Origin: Candidatus Heimdallarchaeota archaeon | Lineage (GTDB): Archaea > Asgardarchaeota > Heimdallarchaeia > JABLTI01 | Length of the DNA stretch: 6,165 bases | Direction of reading: 5' to 3' | NCBI GenBank assembly: GCA_030667035.1 | Contig: DAOUWQ010000096.1 | Location: 1 to 6,165 of the forward strand | Part shown: positions 1-5,278 of the stretch, piece by piece | Position numbering within the stretch: the first letter of the stretch is position 1 | How the letters are laid out: each line of letters begins with the position of its first letter | Made by a program: the position numbers and the translations under genes | The notes under the pieces: generated by a model | What the model was told of the DNA's origin: nothing | What the model saw: the letters and a program-made list of their open reading frames with translations, nothing else | Databases searched by the model: none

Positions 1-174
1 AAGAGTTATTACAATAGCTAGAATGGTAAATCTTTTTTTGTTAGGAATAAATTTCAATTCATCCCAAGATTTTACTGGACTTTTGGTTTCAGATTCCTCA
101 TCCACAAGTTCAATTGCATCTGTATCAATTGTTTCTTTGAAATCATTATTTTGCGTTTCAGAAGTTTCAGTCAA
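1..174 (-). CDS. Partial membrane protein of unknown function (N-terminal 58 codons only)
   Basis: The gene runs off the left edge. The minus-strand frame is open from base 234 to base 1, and the first usable start in it is TTG at 174-172; there is no in-frame ATG or upstream GTG. The TTG is chosen because an AGGTGG Shine-Dalgarno sequence lies nine bases before it. The visible protein has about 46 hydrophilic, strongly acidic residues rich in Thr, Glu and Asp, then a short basic stretch (NKKR, residues 45-48), then a hydrophobic run starting FTILAIVITL at the edge. That looks like a cytoplasmic tail leading into a first transmembrane helix. Composition is protein-like, whereas the plus-strand frame over the same bases (23-280) is low-complexity Ser/Val/Leu. 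The family cannot be told from this fragment. It is divergent from the HAD phosphatase gene. Confidence 0.6.
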   Translation of the reverse strand, partial: MTETSETQNNDFKETIDTDAIELVDEESETKSPVKSWDELKFIPNKKRFTILAIVITL

Positions 175-183
175 TCTGCTTAA

Positions 184-189
184 CCACCT
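184..189 (-). promoter_or_regulatory. Ribosome-binding site AGGTGG of the partial membrane protein gene
   Basis: Read on the minus strand this is AGGTGG, five bases of which match the archaeal Shine-Dalgarno consensus AGGTG. It ends nine bases before the TTG codon at 174. It is the main reason for accepting a TTG start. Confidence 0.55.
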
Positions 190-233
190 AAGATTTATAA
201 TTGTAAGATTTAATCTCTGGTTTAAAGTTTTTA

Positions 234-244
234 GTTATATATTG
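234..244 (-). promoter_or_regulatory. Candidate TATA box in the divergent intergenic region
   Basis: The minus strand reads CAATATATAAC here, centred near 239. An archaeal start about 26 bases downstream would fall near 212, giving a leader of roughly 38 bases that includes the AGGTGG site at 184-189. No clear BRE precedes it. TATATA is near-palindromic and such strings are common in AT-rich DNA, so this is tentative. Confidence 0.3.
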
Positions 245-276
245 AATCAATTGCAAGAAAAAAGAACCGACTTGCA

Positions 277-304
277 TTAAATTTAAAGAGAATGAAGAAT
301 TCTC
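277..304 (+). promoter_or_regulatory. Candidate promoter and small hairpin upstream of the HAD gene
   Basis: An AT-only TATA-like string TTAAATTTAAA lies at 277-287, about 32 bases before the GTG start, so transcription might begin near 310 with almost no leader. Immediately downstream is a perfect 6-bp inverted repeat, GAGAAT (288-293) and ATTCTC (299-304), with a 5-base loop. Its position around a possible start site would suit an operator. Neither element has a recognised consensus beyond the AT-rich core. Confidence 0.25.
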
Positions 305-316
305 ACTATATGTGTT

Positions 317-994
317 GTGAGATACTTGGCTCAAATTAATTTTCTATTAAAAAAGTGGGATATTCAGTGTGTAATATTTGATTTAGATGGAACGCTAGTT
401 GATACGCTAGACAAACATATTCAAGCATTTGAAATATTATTTGCTGAATTAAATGTTGATATTACATATGATGCTATAGCTGAGAATATGGGCAGAACTC
501 CCAAGGATACTCTCAAATCATTGATGCCTGAACAAACTAAAGATAAAGAGAAATTAGAACAATTGGCTTCGAAAAAAGAGATAATACTCTCTGATTTGCT
601 CAAGTCTAATATTGCCCTTTTTGATGGAGCACTTGCATTGGTAGATTACCTAAAAGAAATGGATTTACCACTATGTTTAGCATCCTCAACACCGGAATAT
701 AATGTAATGAAAATGTTAAAAGCTGTTGAGTTAGATCAACATTTCAATGTAATTATAACTGGTGAAGACATAACAATTGGCAAACCAAATCCTCAAGTAT
801 TTCTAAAAGCAGCTAAAAAAGCGAATATATCTCCTCAACACTGTTTAGTAATTGGAGATTCACCACATGATATTCAAGCTGCTAATGCCGCAGAAATGAA
901 AATAATTGCTGTTAATACTGGAAAGCATGACCTTCACAAAATTGAAATAAAAAATGTTGATAAAATTATAACCTCTTTGACTGAGCTGCTATAA
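317..994 (+). CDS. HAD-superfamily phosphatase (phosphoglycolate phosphatase / beta-phosphoglucomutase-like)
   Basis: This is a complete 225-residue soluble protein of the haloacid dehalogenase superfamily, subfamily IA, cytoplasmic. All four motifs are visible: motif I DLDGT at residues 22-26 (nucleophile Asp22, acid/base Asp24), motif II in ASST at 122-125, motif III Lys156 in GKPNP, and motif IV GDSPHD at 180-185 (Asp181 and Asp185 for magnesium). The region of about residues 28-95 is the helical C1 cap that sets substrate choice. Length is typical of the family. Motif IV reads IGDS, more like phosphoglycolate-type phosphatases than the EDS of beta-phosphoglucomutases; the substrate cannot be assigned. 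The start is GTG with no Shine-Dalgarno, and ATG at 310 is out of frame. The protein has about 15 extra residues before the usual N-terminus, so either a leaderless transcript or a wrong start is possible. Neighbours give no pathway clue. Confidence 0.9.
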   Translation: MRYLAQINFLLKKWDIQCVIFDLDGTLVDTLDKHIQAFEILFAELNVDITYDAIAENMGRTPKDTLKSLMPEQTKDKEKLEQLASKKEIILSDLLKSNIALFDGALALVDYLKEMDLPLCLASSTPEYNVMKMLKAVELDQHFNVIITGEDITIGKPNPQVFLKAAKKANISPQHCLVIGDSPHDIQAANAAEMKIIAVNTGKHDLHKIEIKNVDKIITSLTELL

Positions 995-1005
995 GTAGTA
1001 GCTTA
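982..1005 (+). other. Stem-loop around the stop codon of the HAD gene
   Basis: Bases 982-991 pair with 996-1005 in a 10-bp stem with two G-U pairs. The 4-base loop, TAAG, contains the TAA stop codon (992-994). No T-run follows, so it is not a standard terminator. It could be a 3'-end stabiliser or processing site, or chance. Confidence 0.4.
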
Positions 1006-1078
1006 CAAGTCAAAAATGAGAAAAATGAAAATGATAACTTAACTTTTATAATAGTAATAATCATTTAAAATTGTAAAA

Positions 1079-1113
1079 ACTCTTATAAGTTAGAGTCTTT
1101 TATCAAATATATT
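1079..1113 (+). promoter_or_regulatory. Candidate promoter / operator region of the small membrane protein gene
   Basis: The 145-base gap between the HAD gene and the small gene holds two TATA-like strings close to the latter. TTATAAG at 1083-1089 would place a start near 1111, with a leader of about 29 bases containing the GGTGA site. AAATATATT at 1105-1113 would start inside that site and is less likely. The first string sits inside an inverted repeat, ACTCT (1079-1083) and AGAGT (1092-1096), followed by CTTTT. This could instead act as a weak terminator for the HAD transcript. No strong BRE was seen. Confidence 0.3.
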
Positions 1114-1129
1114 CAAAACAGAACTAATT

Positions 1130-1134
1130 GGTGA
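1130..1134 (+). promoter_or_regulatory. Ribosome-binding site GGTGA of the small membrane protein gene
   Basis: GGTGA matches the archaeal anti-Shine-Dalgarno and ends five bases before the ATG at 1140. It supports translation of a gene short enough to be missed by length-filtered gene finding. Confidence 0.65.
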
Positions 1135-1139
1135 ACATC

Positions 1140-1301
1140 ATGGCTGGAAATCCAACTCTTGGCTGGGCATTTTTTGGAACATTACTGTGTGGTATTGTAT
1201 TTGCACTTCCAATTATAATTGGCTATTATATCGTTCAGAGTATAATGAGTCGAGTCGAAAGACGAAAAGAAAAGGTTATAAAAGATCATACAGTTGTCTA
1301 A
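1140..1301 (+). CDS. Small single-pass membrane protein, 53 residues, unknown function
   Basis: This is a short open frame from ATG (1140-1142) to TAA (1299-1301). The protein starts MAGNPTLGW and has one strongly hydrophobic segment at about residues 9-32 (Trp9, Phe11-12, a run of Leu, Ile, Val and Gly, Pro24 inside it, Tyr29-Tyr30). A charged tail rich in Arg and Lys follows at about residues 38-48 and ends HTVV. The positive-inside rule puts the C-terminal tail in the cytoplasm and the short N-terminus outside. There are no Cys pairs or known motifs; Cys17 is alone in the membrane segment. Coding is supported by the GGTGA ribosome-binding site five bases upstream, the clean membrane-helix pattern, and a hairpin/T-run terminator at its very end. 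It may be a small subunit or regulator of a membrane complex, but no partner is visible. It converges on the polymerase gene. Confidence 0.72.
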   Translation: MAGNPTLGWAFFGTLLCGIVFALPIIIGYYIVQSIMSRVERRKEKVIKDHTVV

Positions 1302-1317
1302 AAAACTGTATTTTTTT
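1288..1317 (+). terminator. Hairpin plus T-run terminator of the small membrane protein gene
   Basis: ATACAGTT (1288-1295) is perfectly complementary to AACTGTAT (1304-1311). The 8-bp stem has an 8-base loop and is followed directly by a seven-T run (1311-1317). The loop contains the TAA stop of the small gene, so stem and coding end overlap. Further T-rich DNA to about 1375 adds U-tracts of the kind archaeal RNA polymerase terminates at. On the minus strand the hairpin is followed only by a modest CTTTT, so ending the polymerase transcript here is less certain. Confidence 0.7.
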
Positions 1318-1397
1318 CCTTATTTTTTCTTTTATTTTAATTTGATTTGTTTTTATCTTTTTTATTTCTTAATTTGTACTTGTATTCTCCTAAGAAA

Positions 1398-4166
1398 TTA
1401 TTGATCGTCTAGATGTTCTTCTTCATCAATAAATGCACTTAATTGTGTTTGCTGTGATTTTTTCTTGGTTCTTTTTTTATTCGCAGTGTCCATTGATTCT
1501 TTTTCATCAGTAGATTTTGTTGGTAACCTTTTCAGTATCTCATCAATAGGTTCCATCGTAAGTTTATTTTTAATATCCTGTAATGAAATTTTGATACCAA
1601 ATCCTTCCGATGCTCGCAGAATTTCTGTTATATAATGATCACGATCAATATCAGTTGCATATTTAGGATGTCTTGCTCGATCACTGATTAGGCCCGTTCC
1701 CGGAGTAATTACCCAAGGAAATTTATCATACTCTTTCCATTCTGTTATTGGATTCAATCCTTCTTTTTTCGCGAAATCGAGGAAAGCAAGAACCGCAGGC
1801 ATTTTTGCTTTGTATTTACTTGGCTCTTTTTTAATTGGTGATAATACCATTGCTTTTTTTAGTAGTTCTTCAGTCGGCATATGTAAAATATCAGTAGCTA
1901 AATTAATTAGAAAATTAGTTGCTTTCTCAAGCCCTGTATCAATAAAAATGATTTTCTTTCCGTGTTTTTTACTCTTCTTGACTGGTTCTTTTAAGATAAG
2001 CTCTAAGACTTTCTTCTGTGAGTCTCGAGAGAGAAAAGACCAGTCAGATCTAACTGCTTCAAAACCCTTGATTTGCAGATGATCATCTAATAAACTAAAA
2101 TAACTATACGCTTTTGCACGTCCTGGTTTGAATATTAATTTATAAGCAATATCTTCTAGCGTTAGATCCATAGCTTCTGGAAACTGCTTATTTAGATTTC
2201 TTAAAATTTTATCTGTTAATGAAAGTAATTTGTCCAGTTTTTTCTTTTTCTTAGATGGATTGTTTTCATTATAGACATCGATAACAAGACTTTCATCAAG
2301 AATTTTGATAAAAGCACTATCTGTGTCGCCATAAATAATTTCAACAGGAGTTATTTCACTGGAAATTTTATGGAGTAATTTCTCCATTCGAAGAATATAT
2401 GTTCGTGCAATATTCGTTATTGCATTTCCCAGAGTAATTGAAAAAAAACGACTGCGAATATAATTATGCGCTCCGAACGTTGAATTTGCTACGATTTTTA
2501 GGGAATACTGCTCTTTGTTGAGGATTTCTTTTTCTCTAAGCAGGTTCAATTGTTTGGGACTATTTGATATTTCTGCTATTTTTTGTGTAACGTCTTTAAT
2601 TTTACTTTTTATTTCTTCTCTCCTATTGATTAGTGTGGCTTGCATTAAAGAAAGGCATGATTGTGGTTTAGAATTGAACATCTCCAAAGGATCTACTATT
2701 TCAACTTCCTTAAATCTCTTTAAGGTCTCTCCACCAACATTGTGTGCTATACAAACTGAAGGATACATACTTCTGAAATCACTAATTATTACACCAATAT
2801 GTAAAGTGCCTTTAGGAGTGAGAACAGTCCCACCAAAGTGAGGGTTTTTTTTCCGGTCAGCTGACCTTTGTGCAACATCTTTGTCATCAGGAGCTAGTGG
2901 AATGAGAACTCCTTTAAGATGACAAAAGCGCATTAATTCAAATTCACCTTGTATTCTTTCCGTGCTTGCAGGAGACTCTCCAGCAGGATATCCAGTTAAT
3001 CGTATTACTTCAAACCATCCTTGAATGCCTAATTTCCAGAATAATTGATAGGTAAGATCGCTATCTCTAATTGCATATTTTTTTAGTAATTTTCTATCAG
3101 CAGTGTTTCTATCAAGAAAACCAGAACGCCAAATTTCTCCGGTTGTTCGTTGAATATTGATTTTCCCTTCATCCAAGATTGTTTCTGCAATATCACCTAG
3201 ACCCTTTTTTCCGGAAATTGGATGAATGCCCCAAGTACGCGGAGAAATATCAAAGGATATTCTTCCTTTAATTCTAAACGTTCGATGCCTATTTGAGTAA
3301 AAAATTGTATCATCTCTAAATTGTGAGAGAAGTTTATTTTCAATGCCCAATTTGGTCATTCTTGCTAGTAAATAAGGGATGTCAAAATTGTCACCATTAA
3401 AAGTAATCAAAGCATCAGGTTGAATTCTTGCAATGTCATCAAGAAATTCCATGATGACTCTTTTTTCATCACTGTCTGTATTCTCTTCTAATATGAAGAG
3501 CTTTTTCTTATATTCTCTTGAGTCACTACCTAACGCGTAAGATATTACTGTAATTCTCTTTCCAGTTTCAGAAATGAGTTGCTGAATTGTTTCTGTTTGA
3601 TGATCAACTTCAATATCAAAAGCCATCAATTTCAATTTATAGAAATAATCCGGTGAAGAAATATCCTCTTTATGAACAGGTTGAATATCTTTACATTTTG
3701 CTTCGATTATTATGTCATTACCAATTGACTGTGTTGTTGTTGCTTTTACTTTTAGAACATTTAAGCATCTGATATTTAGATCAAGAAGAAAGCGTTTGAC
3801 AAAAGGTATATCAGCTTCGTGAACTTCAAATCCTGCTTGAAGGAATCTTTGTTTGATTGTCGGAGTTTGTTCTGGATGAGAGCCAAAAAGCTTAATTAAT
3901 TGTATCTGCTCTCCGCCAAAATATCTCTTCATCGTAGCGGTTTCTGTATGATGAACCCAATTGCGAACTATTGGATCTGTCTTGACGAATTTATCCAAAC
4001 CAGTTTTTTTCGTTATATAGAAATAAGGATGAAAATCTGTCACTTTAACTAAAATATTTTCTTTTTTGGTTTTTCCAAATAAGCGAACTGTCGGAGCAGA
4101 TGCACTTTTATTAATTTTGTAATCTATATCGATTAACATAAAGTTAAATTCTGCATTTTCAGACAT
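1398..4166 (-). CDS. polB: DNA polymerase family B (replicative/repair type, with 3'-5' exonuclease and C-terminal PIP box)
   Basis: This is a template-directed DNA polymerase with proofreading, 922 residues from the ATG at 4166, slightly longer than usual archaeal enzymes (about 770-880). Domains in order: N-terminal domain, with the family's PTI...DIPFVKRF stretch at 102-126; exonuclease motifs Exo I DIE (184-186), Exo II NGDNFD (257-262) and Exo III YAIRD (364-368); palm motif A DFRSMYPS (463-470); fingers motif B KIVANSTFG (557-565); palm motif C YGDTDS (612-617); thumb with RSDWS (706-710) and ISDRA (827-831). All catalytic acids are present. A tail from about 870 ends in Lys/Arg-rich 897-903 and the PCNA box QTQLSAFI (906-913). 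Oddities: Phe564 replaces the usual Tyr of motif B, and motif A has Met467. No intein. A GTG nine bases upstream (4175) is in frame, but the ATG has GTGA five bases before it. Third gene of the nurA-GTPase-polB cluster. Confidence 0.96.
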   Translation of the reverse strand: MSENAEFNFMLIDIDYKINKSASAPTVRLFGKTKKENILVKVTDFHPYFYITKKTGLDKFVKTDPIVRNWVHHTETATMKRYFGGEQIQLIKLFGSHPEQTPTIKQRFLQAGFEVHEADIPFVKRFLLDLNIRCLNVLKVKATTTQSIGNDIIIEAKCKDIQPVHKEDISSPDYFYKLKLMAFDIEVDHQTETIQQLISETGKRITVISYALGSDSREYKKKLFILEENTDSDEKRVIMEFLDDIARIQPDALITFNGDNFDIPYLLARMTKLGIENKLLSQFRDDTIFYSNRHRTFRIKGRISFDISPRTWGIHPISGKKGLGDIAETILDEGKINIQRTTGEIWRSGFLDRNTADRKLLKKYAIRDSDLTYQLFWKLGIQGWFEVIRLTGYPAGESPASTERIQGEFELMRFCHLKGVLIPLAPDDKDVAQRSADRKKNPHFGGTVLTPKGTLHIGVIISDFRSMYPSVCIAHNVGGETLKRFKEVEIVDPLEMFNSKPQSCLSLMQATLINRREEIKSKIKDVTQKIAEISNSPKQLNLLREKEILNKEQYSLKIVANSTFGAHNYIRSRFFSITLGNAITNIARTYILRMEKLLHKISSEITPVEIIYGDTDSAFIKILDESLVIDVYNENNPSKKKKKLDKLLSLTDKILRNLNKQFPEAMDLTLEDIAYKLIFKPGRAKAYSYFSLLDDHLQIKGFEAVRSDWSFLSRDSQKKVLELILKEPVKKSKKHGKKIIFIDTGLEKATNFLINLATDILHMPTEELLKKAMVLSPIKKEPSKYKAKMPAVLAFLDFAKKEGLNPITEWKEYDKFPWVITPGTGLISDRARHPKYATDIDRDHYITEILRASEGFGIKISLQDIKNKLTMEPIDEILKRLPTKSTDEKESMDTANKKRTKKKSQQTQLSAFIDEEEHLDDQ
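1428..1451 (-). other. PIP box (PCNA-interacting peptide) at the polymerase C-terminus
   Basis: These bases encode QTQLSAFI, which fits Q-x-x-hydrophobic-x-x-aromatic-(aromatic/aliphatic): Gln906, Leu909, Phe912, Ile913. It lies 10 residues from the end of the protein, after a Lys/Arg cluster and before an acidic tail, in a region expected to be disordered. Known archaeal and eukaryotic replication proteins bind the sliding clamp this way. Confidence 0.8.
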
Positions 4167-4171
4167 TTTCG

Positions 4172-4177
4172 TCACTC
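4172..4177 (-). promoter_or_regulatory. Ribosome-binding site deciding the polB start (GAGTGA)
   Basis: The minus strand reads GAGTGA ending five bases before the ATG at 4166. Its GTGA core has the same spacing as the GGTGA site of the small gene at 1140. The alternative GTG start at 4175 would lie inside this site and has no comparable sequence before it. The ATG is therefore preferred, removing three residues from the longest reading. Confidence 0.5.
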
Positions 4178-4203
4178 AAGGTTTAATGAAAAAATAGTTT
4201 TAT

Positions 4204-5196
4204 TTATTTGAAAGTTTTGGCTATCTGTTTCAAATCCTCATCACTCAAAATGGTATCTGGTGAGATAATTAATTTGTAGATACATTCACGACATAATTCA
4301 TTACCAATTTTTGCACCATAAATTTGTGATAAAACAAGCGAATCCTCGTATCGTTTTAAGGTAACTTTTATACCACGAGTTTTGATTTGATATTTAGTTA
4401 CGGGGCACCGTAAAACATCCTCGCCATTTTTCTTTATACAAAAATCAGGACAAATCTCATTACCAGATCCTTCAAGAGCATCTTTACGTAAATCTGGAAG
4501 AATTTGAAGGACCATTTTATTTACTTCTTCGTGAAAACCAAAATTAGTTGTTTCAGTTTCAATAAATTCATCGCGATTCAAACAATAGGTAGTTCCATTT
4601 TCGAATTCTTTTTTCATTGGGCAAGGATAATGGAAAGAATATTCTTCTTCTTTTTTCTTATCAACAACGAATTCTAGTTTCTCACCAACGGATTGTTCGT
4701 AAATCCATTTGAAGACATCTAATAAACCATCAAGAGTTACAGCACTAGTACTGAAAACATTCCAAGGACGATTCATTATACCCTTTAAACCTAGTTTATT
4801 AATAACGTGTTTCTCTTTGATAGTTTTCTTAAGGTCTGATTTGTGACGAAGAATACAAACTGGAGTGAGTTTTTTACTAGTATTTTTTAGAATTCTGTGA
4901 AATTCACCTTTAACTTCTTCAAATCGCTTCTTGTCACTTGCATCCATAACAAATACAATAAGATCAGCAAATGGAAGAAGGGGAGTAATTTCTTCTCGGA
5001 AACGTTCTTGTCCGCCGAGGTCAAAAATTCTGAAATTCATATCTTTAAATGATAAGGTATTAAGAGATACACCTAACGTGGGTGCGGTTTTGAAGACATC
5101 GCCTTTCGTAAAGATGTTTTGTATGGTAGTTTTTCCAGCATTTGATAATCCACAAAAAAGAATTACTCTGGACTTTTCTTTACCCTTATCGAGCAT
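4204..5196 (-). CDS. Arf-like small GTPase with a cysteine-rich C-terminal domain
   Basis: This 330-residue protein begins with a Ras-superfamily G domain (about 8-172). Visible motifs: P-loop GLSNAGKT (16-23), switch I Thr40 in PTLGV, switch II DLGGQERFR (59-67) with catalytic Gln63, G4 HKSD (118-121), and G5 STSA (149-152). PT-G in switch I, LGGQ, and the KLGL...RPWNVF...DGL...WI pattern are closest to Arf/Arl proteins. The G4 motif is not the usual NKxD; His-Lys-x-Asp is the form found in Rag/Gtr GTPases. There is no Gly2 and no amphipathic N-terminal helix, so Arf-style myristoylation is unlikely. Residues of about 175-330 form an extra domain with seven cysteines (192, 205, 249, 253, 264, 302, 305), including C-x3-C and C-x2-C pairs, probably metal-binding; I do not recognise it. 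The start is ATG without Shine-Dalgarno, fitting the leaderless promoter upstream. It lies between nurA and polB, so a DNA-linked switch role is possible but unproven. Confidence 0.9.
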   Translation of the reverse strand: MLDKGKEKSRVILFCGLSNAGKTTIQNIFTKGDVFKTAPTLGVSLNTLSFKDMNFRIFDLGGQERFREEITPLLPFADLIVFVMDASDKKRFEEVKGEFHRILKNTSKKLTPVCILRHKSDLKKTIKEKHVINKLGLKGIMNRPWNVFSTSAVTLDGLLDVFKWIYEQSVGEKLEFVVDKKKEEEYSFHYPCPMKKEFENGTTYCLNRDEFIETETTNFGFHEEVNKMVLQILPDLRKDALEGSGNEICPDFCIKKNGEDVLRCPVTKYQIKTRGIKVTLKRYEDSLVLSQIYGAKIGNELCRECIYKLIISPDTILSDEDLKQIAKTFK

Positions 5197-5218
5197 ACTG
5201 TATTATTTTATATAACCC

Positions 5219-5233
5219 ATAAAATACCTTTCG
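5219..5233 (-). promoter_or_regulatory. BRE/TATA promoter of the GTPase gene
   Basis: On the minus strand CGAAAGG (5233-5227) matches the archaeal BRE pattern cRnAAnn at every defined base. It is followed at once by a TATA-like TATTTTAT (5226-5219). The TATA centre lies about 26 bases before the A of the ATG at 5196, the geometry of a leaderless transcript, and no Shine-Dalgarno precedes that ATG. A second string, TTATATAA (5215-5208), is too close to the ATG to serve it. Confidence 0.5.
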
Positions 5234-5278
5234 ATAGTGCACTTCTTTCATTCTGGTAATTAGATGAAGGTTCCACTT

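Noticed and set aside
23..280. Plus-strand 85-codon open frame
   Set aside because: Low-complexity Ser/Val/Leu composition typical of the antisense of an acidic protein; the minus strand over the same bases has a ribosome-binding site and a coherent tail-plus-helix protein.
421..603. Minus-strand frame inside the HAD gene
   Set aside because: Lies wholly antisense to the cap domain of a well-supported HAD protein and has no recognisable features of its own.
1302..1397. T-rich convergent spacer considered as an origin or repeat
   Set aside because: It is irregular T-rich DNA without direct repeats or origin-box-like inverted repeats; termination tracts between convergent genes explain it.
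2160..2500. Possible intein insertion at polymerase motif C or B, a common site in archaeal polB
   Set aside because: Motifs B and C are contiguous and the intervening length is normal; no splicing-domain residues are present.
1810..3772. Three plus-strand frames antisense to the polymerase (1810-2082, 2515-2841, 3587-3772)
   Set aside because: All lie opposite conserved polymerase coding sequence; composition is Leu/Ser/Ile-rich as expected of antisense frames, with no supporting ribosome-binding site noticed.
4931..5215. Plus-strand frame antisense to the GTPase N-terminus
   Set aside because: Opposite the P-loop and switch regions, which explain the sequence fully.
5187..5252. Minus-strand 21-codon frame (MKEVHYRK...) between nurA and the GTPase gene
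   Set aside because: Very short, no ribosome-binding site, overlaps the GTPase start and the BRE/TATA elements; most likely chance.
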